Below are positions 1-5,773 of a DNA stretch of 64,000 nt, piece after piece. The position numbers and the translations under genes were made by a program. The notes under the pieces were generated by a model. It saw only the letters and a list, made by a program, of their open reading frames with translations. It ran no database searches and was not told the origin of the DNA. The stretch spans positions 1 to 64,000 of the forward strand of contig JAGNLA010000004.1 of assembly GCA_017999835.1 (NCBI GenBank), read 5' to 3'. The DNA comes from Caldisericia bacterium (lineage in GTDB: Bacteria > Caldisericota > Caldisericia > JAAYUI01). Each line of letters begins with the position of its first letter. The stretch's first letter is position 1.

Positions 1-78
1 CTTGCAGGAGCTGCACTTGAGCTTCTGTCTTCTTACTTTATACAGTTTTGTGTTGCCACACCTTGGGCATGTTTTCAT
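1..78 (-). CDS. Zinc-ribbon protein, N-terminal fragment (transposase-like), runs off the window
   Basis: Only the first 26 codons are inside the window. They read MKTCPRCGNTKLYK, a basic stretch, then KCSSC, which is a treble-clef zinc ribbon with two CxxC knuckles. This arrangement at the extreme N-terminus is typical of IS1595-type and related transposases, but also of small zinc-ribbon regulators, so function is inferred only. The ATG at 78 is preceded by GGTGGTG at a good distance; an in-frame ATG at 90 has no comparable site. About 300 AT-rich bases with no other gene separate it from the tRNA. Confidence 0.55.
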   Translation of the reverse strand, partial: MKTCPRCGNTKLYKVRRQKLKCSSCK

Positions 79-378
79 AGTCACCACCATTGTAATGCAT
101 TTGGTGGCTCATTTGGAGAATTACCCATTAAATTTAGTAAAACGCTATATGAAACGAAATAGTGATTGAGTGTAAGAATCTACGAATATACGACGTTTTT
201 AAATCATCAGCCAACAATATGATTGAATGTCAGAAGTGCCATTAATACTTTAGAGACATCGCTCAAATTATTAATCCAATGAATGCGTTCTAACTAAATC
301 GACAATTCCTATCGAGATTAACAAATAAGATAAATTATGAAAAACAATTCTAAAAAATCTGATAGGGACAAAAAAGGC

Positions 379-454
379 TGGAGCCGGCGAACCGATTCGG
401 ACGGTCGACCTGCTGATTACAAATCAGCTGCTCTACCAGCTGAGCTACACCGGC
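379..454 (-). tRNA. tRNA-Thr (anticodon UGU)
   Basis: The minus strand folds as a complete cloverleaf. The 7-bp acceptor stem pairs 454-448 with 383-389 with one U-G pair. The D arm holds GCTCAGCTGGTAGAGC. The anticodon stem GCTGA/TCAGC encloses loop TTTGTAA, giving anticodon TGT (Thr, codon ACA). The T arm contains GTCCGAATC. The discriminator base is U, as usual for bacterial tRNA-Thr, and CCA is encoded at 381-379. A T6 run follows directly. Confidence 0.95.
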
Positions 455-523
455 ACGGTTTGAGATTCTATACCCGTTGAGCTTGCGGTCAAGTAAAAAA
501 AATCAAAACTCCACGCTGGGCAT

Positions 524-552
524 TTGCGAACTTATTGACAGAGATGTATAAT
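524..552 (+). promoter_or_regulatory. Promoter of the molybdoenzyme gene, probably giving a leaderless mRNA
   Basis: A perfect TATAAT at 547-552 stands 17 bp after TTGCGA at 524-529. The ATG at 560 is only 7 nt past the -10 box, so transcription would begin at or next to the start codon. No Shine-Dalgarno sequence precedes that ATG. Confidence 0.55.
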
Positions 553-559
553 TGATTTG

Positions 560-1150
560 ATGAAGAAAATCGTCAGCCCGGACACCCAAAGGGAAAACCG
601 AGTTCCCGACGGTCAGTTTCTGACCGACAAATTCCCAGTGTTCCACTACGGTTCGACGCCAACAATCGACAAAACCAAATGGATATTTAAAATCTGGGGT
701 CTGGTTGAGCAGGAGGTTGAGCTGGATTTTGCCCAATTCGATGCCCTGCCCAAGGTTGAGCTACATTGCGACATTCATTGCGTGACAACCTGGTCAAAGC
801 TGGACACCCACTGGGTTGGTGTCCAGTCAAAAGAACTGCTTAACCTTTGCAAACCTGACCCCAAAGCCACGCATGTGCTTGTCCACGCCTGGAACAATTG
901 GTCGACGAACCTCACCCTTGAAGATTTCTTTAAAGATGACGTGGTGTTTGCAACAGAGTACGAGGGTCAACCAGTAACAGCCGACCACGGTGGGCCGGTG
1001 AGGCTGGTGGTGCCAAGGCTGTATTTTTGGAAGTCCGCAAAGTGGGTGACAGGAGTACAATTTCTTTCAAAGGAGGTACTAGGTTTCTGGGAAAAATATG
1101 GATACCACAATCATGGTGACCCTTGGAAAGAGGAAAGGTATGGATATTAA
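560..1150 (+). CDS. Small sulfite-oxidase-family molybdopterin oxidoreductase
   Basis: The 196-residue protein is essentially one oxidoreductase molybdopterin-binding domain (Pfam PF00174 type). Cys74 in HCVTTWS is the expected molybdenum-ligating cysteine, followed by conserved patches such as TADHGGPVRLVVP and YFWKSAKWV. It has no signal peptide and no C-terminal dimerisation domain, so it belongs to the short stand-alone group rather than to full sulfite oxidase. The substrate cannot be told. The start is ATG 560 rather than the in-frame TTG at 557. It is followed after 100 bp by a polyferredoxin gene that could pass electrons to or from it, but an operator-like palindrome and possible promoter lie between, so co-transcription is uncertain. 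Confidence 0.85.
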   Translation: MKKIVSPDTQRENRVPDGQFLTDKFPVFHYGSTPTIDKTKWIFKIWGLVEQEVELDFAQFDALPKVELHCDIHCVTTWSKLDTHWVGVQSKELLNLCKPDPKATHVLVHAWNNWSTNLTLEDFFKDDVVFATEYEGQPVTADHGGPVRLVVPRLYFWKSAKWVTGVQFLSKEVLGFWEKYGYHNHGDPWKEERYGY

Positions 1151-1155
1151 TCCTC

Positions 1156-1196
1156 TTGACAAAATTAACTCTGTTTATACCTTAGGGGGGTATACA
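1156..1196 (+). promoter_or_regulatory. Operator-like palindrome (CsoR/CstR-like) with -35-like box
   Basis: TATACC (1176-1181) and GGTATA (1189-1194) form an inverted repeat around a G-rich 7-nt spacer. The shape (TACC, G tract, GGTA) resembles sites of the CsoR/RcnR/CstR repressor family, which sense copper, nickel or persulfide. TTGACA at 1156-1161 lies just upstream; the spacing to a -10 candidate (TATACC, 14 bp) is short. The site sits 60-75 bp before the first polyferredoxin gene. No CsoR-family gene is present in the window, so the regulator is inferred. Confidence 0.45.
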
Positions 1197-1252
1197 AAAT
1201 TCGTAAATACTCGTATCAATAGTATTAGAAAAATTTTCCGGAGGAAGAATAG

Positions 1253-2032
1253 ATGAAAATAAAGCAAAGATTCTGGCGATACCTCTCACAGTGGGGCTTC
1301 GTGGCTTTCATTGTCTGGTATTCAGTCACGCATTTCACATCCACCCCACCAAGACCAGGACCAATAGACAGCATTTGCCCAATGGGCGCCTTCGAAACGT
1401 TGCCAAAACTGTTTATTGACGGCGGATTTGCCCAAAGATCTGCAGATACAAACTTTGTGGTGCTCATAGCAATGCTTCTGGCTGTACTGGCTTTTGGTGG
1501 CGCTTTCTGTGGCTGGGTTTGCCCGGCAGGAACAATAGGCGAATGGCTCTACAAACTCAGAAGGCTGATTTTCAAAAAGCCGATTGTCATTCCAGAAAAG
1601 CTGCACAGAGTTCTCCGCTTTGGCAGATATGTAGTATTTGCGTTAATAGTCCTGATGTCTGCACTGACTCTCTCGCTCTGGTTCCGCATCTGGGATCCAT
1701 ATGTAAACATATTCAAGCTTCACGACATCGAACTTGTGGGCTGGATTGCAATAGGGTTGTTTGCTCTTGGCTCACTGCTAATTGAAAGATTCTTCTGTCT
1801 TTACATGTGTCCGCTGGGTGGCGTGATCCATCCGGTTGCAAAGCTGTCAGCAACAGGCATAGTTCGTGACCCAACGGTCTGCATCGACTGCGGGACATGC
1901 GACACGGTCTGCGTTATGAAGATTCCGGTCAGCAAACAGGTCAAGATAAACCGTGGCGAGTGCATAGATTGCCTAAAGTGTCTGGATGAATGCCCGGCAC
2001 CAGGCTCACTTGACATGAAGATTGGATGGTGA
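1253..2032 (+). CDS. NapH-like membrane polyferredoxin, module 1
   Basis: This 259-residue integral membrane iron-sulfur protein is of the NapH/YccM kind. About four to five hydrophobic helices carry paired membrane-proximal cysteine motifs FCGWVCPAG and FCLYMCPLGG. The C-terminal 60 residues form a two-cluster 4Fe-4S ferredoxin: CIDCGTCDTVC and CIDCLKCLDEC. NapH proteins move electrons from quinol to a periplasmic partner, but the partner here is not a nitrate reductase. The Shine-Dalgarno CGGAGGA precedes ATG 1253. The stop codon overlaps an in-frame ATG of the next gene (ATGGTGA), so the two are translationally linked. Two closely related copies lie at 2982 and 45559. Confidence 0.88.
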   Translation: MKIKQRFWRYLSQWGFVAFIVWYSVTHFTSTPPRPGPIDSICPMGAFETLPKLFIDGGFAQRSADTNFVVLIAMLLAVLAFGGAFCGWVCPAGTIGEWLYKLRRLIFKKPIVIPEKLHRVLRFGRYVVFALIVLMSALTLSLWFRIWDPYVNIFKLHDIELVGWIAIGLFALGSLLIERFFCLYMCPLGGVIHPVAKLSATGIVRDPTVCIDCGTCDTVCVMKIPVSKQVKINRGECIDCLKCLDECPAPGSLDMKIGW

Positions 2033-2037
2033 AGAAA

Positions 2038-2850
2038 ATGAAGCTTAAGCCATATATGGTAATAGGTATTTTGTTTGTTGTGGTCTTCCTCGGTGTAACT
2101 CTCATCGGTCACGCCATCGGTTTCTGGAATCTCCCAGGACAAAACCCCGAAAGCGAACATACGGAAGAAGCCGGAGGTGAAAAGATTGAAGGTGAAAACC
2201 ACGAAGAACCTGCAACCTCAGGCACAGAGACAGAACTCCATGGTTATATGAACCTCAAGGAATATCTCGAAAATTATGGAACCAATCTCGAGTGTGTTGC
2301 TGCAAAAATCGGTGTTACAGTCGAAGAACTAAACATCGAGGCAAGAGAACTTTCACACAGCAAGAACTTTGAGATGGAAGAGATTCAGGAATTTGCCAAG
2401 GAGTGTAAGGAACAAGCTCAAACAACAAACAACAATATTGCCTCAATCCCAAACCAAGGCGAGGCAAAAGATGAAAAAGGATCAGAGAATGCTGACGGCA
2501 ACAGCAACAATTCACTCAGCAACAAAGACATTTCAGAAATCATCAATGAATTGGGTAAAGTTGACGGAAACACATCTGACAAAATAAAAAAGGCACTGGA
2601 AGAAGCTCGCAACAAAGGCGAGGTCCCAATCCCAGGCGATTTGGAAGCATTGCCATATTTAAAAGGCTCGGACAACCTTAAACAATACTGCTCGGACAAC
2701 AACATCAACATGGATTGTCTGGCCCAAAAGCTTGGAATTCCTGTATCCGAGTTTGACGACAATGCCAAAGATGTTGCCGCAAAAACAACATCCGGACATG
2801 TTGAAGAAATAAGGGAACTCTTAACTTCCTGTATCGATTACACAAGATAA
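2038..2850 (+). CDS. Single-helix membrane protein with two copies of an unrecognised Cys-pair helical domain
   Basis: The 270-residue protein begins with one membrane helix (VIGILFVVVFLGVTLIGHAIG), then an acidic low-complexity linker. Two copies of a helical domain follow, at about residues 70-125 and 205-270. Each has an early LKEY/LKQY helix, a motif DC/EC-x-A-x-K-[IL]-G-[IV], and a final EC or SC near the end of a helix. I recognise no named family. An alternative ATG at 2026 overlaps the polyferredoxin stop; 2038 is preferred because it lines up with the start of the paralogue at 3773. The fixed position after a polyferredoxin suggests a partner subunit outside the membrane. Function is unknown. 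Confidence 0.8.
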   Translation: MKLKPYMVIGILFVVVFLGVTLIGHAIGFWNLPGQNPESEHTEEAGGEKIEGENHEEPATSGTETELHGYMNLKEYLENYGTNLECVAAKIGVTVEELNIEARELSHSKNFEMEEIQEFAKECKEQAQTTNNNIASIPNQGEAKDEKGSENADGNSNNSLSNKDISEIINELGKVDGNTSDKIKKALEEARNKGEVPIPGDLEALPYLKGSDNLKQYCSDNNINMDCLAQKLGIPVSEFDDNAKDVAAKTTSGHVEEIRELLTSCIDYTR

Positions 2851-2878
2851 AAATCCAGATCTTTTTAGGATTCGCAAA

Positions 2879-2903
2879 CCCCGACTCCCAGTCGGGGTTT
2901 TTT
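2879..2903 (+). terminator. Rho-independent terminator after module 1
   Basis: CCCCGACT and AGTCGGGG form a perfect 8-bp stem with loop CCC, followed by T6. It closes the first polyferredoxin module and separates it from the second. Confidence 0.9.
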
Positions 2904-2951
2904 AGTTTCATTTTAATCAACCATAATTACTATCGTATTTAGTACTATATG

Positions 2952-2965
2952 GTTTCGTATGAAAC
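2952..2965 (+). promoter_or_regulatory. Small inverted repeat before polyferredoxin module 2
   Basis: GTTTC, spacer gtat, GAAAC lies immediately before the Shine-Dalgarno GAGGAG of the gene starting at 2982. It could be an operator or a leader hairpin. It is short and could be chance. Confidence 0.3.
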
Positions 2966-2981
2966 GAGGAGAATTGATAAA

Positions 2982-3767
2982 ATGAAAAAGCGGAAATGGC
3001 GGAACTTGCGATACATTGTTCAAGCCGGATTTATTTTATACCTTGCTTGGTTTGCATTTGGTGGGATGTTCTCCGGCGGTAGGGGCGGTGAGATGCACGG
3101 CATCTGCCCTGTCGGTGCCCTTGAAACACTCCCAACTTTTGTTGGATCACTGGGAACCAATTTCGTCAGGGAGACATCGTCCAACAATCTCATCATGCTG
3201 GGTGCATTGCTTTTGGCGGTTTTGGCATTCGGAGGTGCTTTCTGTGGATGGGCGTGCCCCATTGGAACGCTTGGCGAGTGGCTTTATAAACTCCGCAAAC
3301 TTGTGTTTAAAAAGGATATCCAGCTTTCAAGCAAAACCCACAGCATTCTTGGTTGGCTGAGATATGTTGTTTTGGCTCTTGTGTTTGTAATGTCCTTTGC
3401 AACAGCATCCGTGTGGTTTGAAAGAATCGATCCGTTCATCAGTATCTTTAGCGCAAAAATGTTTTTTGGCGCAACGATTGCCGTTGTCGCAATCTTTGTA
3501 ATTGGCTCATTTGTTTACGAAAGATTCTTTTGTAACTTCCTGTGCCCGCTTGGCGCAACAATAAAACCATTTGCAAAGATCAGCGCAACCGGCATCGTCA
3601 GGGATCCTGAACAATGCAACGACTGCGGCAACTGTACCTCGATTTGCCCAAAAAAGATACCGATAAACACTCAAACAAAAATTGATCGAGGCGAATGCAT
3701 CTCATGCCTGAGATGCATCGAAGAATGCAGCGCTGACAACGCTCTTTCAATGAAGATCGGATGGTGA
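2982..3767 (+). CDS. NapH-like membrane polyferredoxin, module 2
   Basis: A close paralogue of the 1253-2032 product, 261 residues. It has the same plan: CPVGALETLPT near the N-terminus, membrane motifs FCGWACPIGTLGEWLYKLRK and FCNFLCPLGA, then ferredoxin clusters CNDCGNCTSIC and CISCLRCIEEC, ending MKIGW exactly as module 1 does. ATG 2982 is chosen because GAGGAG precedes it at a normal distance; an open reading frame extends upstream to 2949 without a ribosome site. The end overlaps the next frame through ATGGTGA as in module 1. The likely role is membrane electron transfer from or to the quinone pool. Confidence 0.87.
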   Translation: MKKRKWRNLRYIVQAGFILYLAWFAFGGMFSGGRGGEMHGICPVGALETLPTFVGSLGTNFVRETSSNNLIMLGALLLAVLAFGGAFCGWACPIGTLGEWLYKLRKLVFKKDIQLSSKTHSILGWLRYVVLALVFVMSFATASVWFERIDPFISIFSAKMFFGATIAVVAIFVIGSFVYERFFCNFLCPLGATIKPFAKISATGIVRDPEQCNDCGNCTSICPKKIPINTQTKIDRGECISCLRCIEECSADNALSMKIGW

Positions 3768-3772
3768 AGGAA

Positions 3773-4204
3773 ATGAAAAAGTCAGTACCAATTTTTTTGG
3801 CAGGTGTTCTGTTTGTTGTAACCTTCCTTGGCTTGATTGGAATAACACATATTACCGGTTTGTGGGTGCAAAGAGAAGGGCGACCAGGCGGATTTGAAGC
3901 AATGGAAGGCGGAAAGCCTGCCGGTGGATCCAATGGTACAGAGGGATCCCAGGATGAAATCCAAAACATGACTGAGCACTTTGCAAACATGACTGTAATA
4001 GAATTTTGTCAGGTCACCGAAACTGACACCGAATGCGCAATGTCAAAACTGGGCATCGACAGCTCAAAACTTGAATCAACACTTGACGCGGTGGCAAAGG
4101 AAAAAGGCACAACCCTTGCCCAGATGATAAAGCTCGTCGAGGAATGCAACAATGGTAGCTCGAGCCAAGAAAACAGCCCAGGGGAAGGCGGTGGCGATTT
4201 ATAA
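3773..4204 (+). CDS. Single-helix membrane protein with one Cys-pair helical domain
   Basis: The 143-residue protein has an N-terminal membrane helix (FLAGVLFVVTFLGLIGITHI) followed by TGLW. The same position holds IGFW in the module 1 partner. A Gly-rich linker follows, then one copy of the two-cysteine domain (about residues 65-125: FCQVT, then ECAMSKLGI, ending LVEEC), and a polar tail. AAGGA precedes ATG 3773; ATG 3761 overlaps the upstream stop and is an alternative start. It is the second member of the polyferredoxin-partner family in this window. No known function was recognised. Confidence 0.8.
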   Translation: MKKSVPIFLAGVLFVVTFLGLIGITHITGLWVQREGRPGGFEAMEGGKPAGGSNGTEGSQDEIQNMTEHFANMTVIEFCQVTETDTECAMSKLGIDSSKLESTLDAVAKEKGTTLAQMIKLVEECNNGSSSQENSPGEGGGDL

Positions 4205-4259
4205 GCTGAAAACGACAACAAGCAATTCTTATCAAACCAGCATCAACTCCTTTAGCTGT

Positions 4260-4291
4260 ACCGGTCTGACGCCCGTCGGGCCGGTCTTTTT
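4260..4291 (+). terminator. Rho-independent terminator after module 2
   Basis: ACCGG TCT GAC pairs with GTC GGG CCGGT, with G-U pairs in the middle, around loop gccc, followed by CTTTTTATTTG. Confidence 0.8.
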
Positions 4292-4332
4292 ATTTGTATG
4301 GACATGGTTCATTCACTTTTAAGAATTATTTT

Positions 4333-4373
4333 GGTATAAAAATGCTTGATTTTCGTTTCTCTTCGTTTATACC
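4333..4373 (+). promoter_or_regulatory. Widely spaced inverted repeat upstream of mrp
   Basis: GGTATAAA (4333-4340) and TTTATACC (4366-4373) form an 8-bp inverted repeat 25 nt apart, 80 bp before mrp. The 8-mer TTTATACC also occurs in the palindrome at 1174-1181, so a shared regulator is possible but unproven. Confidence 0.35.
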
Positions 4374-4453
4374 TATTTTTAACTGCAATAGCAGTCATTT
4401 TCGACGCATATTAACAACAGGAGTATCTTCTCCGGGTTTTGAAAGGAGTGTCG

Positions 4454-5512
4454 ATGGTTGATAGAAACGAAGTGATGAAGGCGCTCGGAACCGTAATGGA
4501 TCCAGAGCTTGGCGCCGATCTTGTCACCCTTGGCATGATCAGGGATCTCAACATCAGTGATGACGGAAAGGTCAAAGTCGTTGTGTCGCTGACTGTTCCA
4601 GGATGTCCAATGAAAAACAGAATCGGTGACGATGTCAAGAAGGCCGTGGGTTCAGTTCCAGGTGTATCTGCCACTGAAGTCAGTTTCGACTCAATGAGCG
4701 AAATGGAACGGGCAAGCACAGCCTCAAAAGCCAAGGAAGCCCAAAAGAAAACCCAGAATCCACTCGAAAAGCTTTCTGGCAAACCAATAAAACACATCAT
4801 CGCCATAGGCTCTGGCAAAGGCGGCGTTGGCAAGTCTCTTGTCAGCGCGCTGACAACCGTTGCCTTGAAGCGCATGGGATATAAAGTTGGCATTCTCGAC
4901 GCCGATATAACTGGTCCATCAATACCAATGATGTTTGGTCAAAAAGGTCTCCTCAATGGCAGCAAGCAGGGAGTTTCTCCAAGAGAGACAAAAACGGGCA
5001 TCAAGATGGTTTCGATGAACCTCCTGGTTCCAGATCCAACACTCCCAGTCATCTGGAGAGGCCCAGTGCTTGCTGGAGTTCTCAGACAGTTCTACACAGA
5101 CATTGACTGGGGCGAACTTGATTATCTGGTCGTAGACCTCCCGCCAGGAACAGCTGACATCCCGTTGACAGTATTCCAGATTTATCCTCTCGACGGCATG
5201 GTTGTGGTTACTAGCCCACAGGAGTTGGCAAACATGGTCGTCACCAAAGCGTTAAAGATGGCTGAGGAAATGAAGATTCCACTTGTGGGAATCGTTGAAA
5301 ACATGACGCATTTCACCTGCCCGGACGGCAAGATGATCGAGATCTTCGGGCCATCAAGAGTAAAGGATCGCTGCAAGCAGAGTGGTGTAAATTATGTCGG
5401 CGGAATCGCTATTGATCCAACATACGCCGGTCATGCCGACACAGGCACGATCGAAGACGCTCAGCTTCCAGATACAATAAACACGCTTGCAAAAGCAATT
5501 ACGGGGAAATAG
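4454..5512 (+). CDS. mrp: Mrp/NBP35-family P-loop iron-sulfur carrier
   Basis: The 352-residue protein has an N-terminal MIP18/DUF59 domain (residues 1-85, with MDPELG and VPGCPMK) and a deviant-Walker P-loop ATPase with GSGKGGVGKS at 119-128 and DLPPGT further on. The family assembles or carries Fe-S clusters in the cytoplasm. The usual C-terminal CPxCG pair is degraded: the sequence reads HFTCPDGKM, with only one cysteine. AAAGGAG precedes ATG 4454. It heads a tightly packed gene run that continues through DUF1858 and the hyp genes, consistent with a role in metal-centre assembly. Confidence 0.93.
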   Translation: MVDRNEVMKALGTVMDPELGADLVTLGMIRDLNISDDGKVKVVVSLTVPGCPMKNRIGDDVKKAVGSVPGVSATEVSFDSMSEMERASTASKAKEAQKKTQNPLEKLSGKPIKHIIAIGSGKGGVGKSLVSALTTVALKRMGYKVGILDADITGPSIPMMFGQKGLLNGSKQGVSPRETKTGIKMVSMNLLVPDPTLPVIWRGPVLAGVLRQFYTDIDWGELDYLVVDLPPGTADIPLTVFQIYPLDGMVVVTSPQELANMVVTKALKMAEEMKIPLVGIVENMTHFTCPDGKMIEIFGPSRVKDRCKQSGVNYVGGIAIDPTYAGHADTGTIEDAQLPDTINTLAKAITGK

Positions 5513-5522
5513 GAGTATAACA

Positions 5523-5738
5523 ATGGAAAATAAACAAAAAATCACTGAAGACATGACTTTTGGCGAAGTCATTGAAAAATACCCGCAGGTAACAGCAATT
5601 TTCTTCAAATTCGGTCTTCATTGCATTGGCTGTATGGTCAGCGCCGTTGAATCAATCGCTGACGGCGCCGCTGCCCATGGAATCGACGCAAAAGAACTCG
5701 TGAAGGCTCTCAACGAAGAGCTGGAAAATCCCAGCTAG
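5523..5738 (+). CDS. DUF1858 (ScdA_N-like) protein
   Basis: A 71-residue DUF1858 domain protein with the signature FGLHCIGCMVSAVESIADGA, where the CxxC follows the usual FxxFGLxCxGC pattern. This domain occurs alone or fused to Fe-S repair or hybrid-cluster proteins and is thought to bind a metal or cluster, but its biochemistry is poorly defined. AGGAG lies 7 nt before ATG 5523, ten bases after the mrp stop, so the two are co-translated. The pairing with mrp fits Fe-S chemistry. Confidence 0.88.
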   Translation: MENKQKITEDMTFGEVIEKYPQVTAIFFKFGLHCIGCMVSAVESIADGAAAHGIDAKELVKALNEELENPS

Positions 5739-5773
5739 ACATCCATTAAAAAAAATAATAGAATTACAATGAG

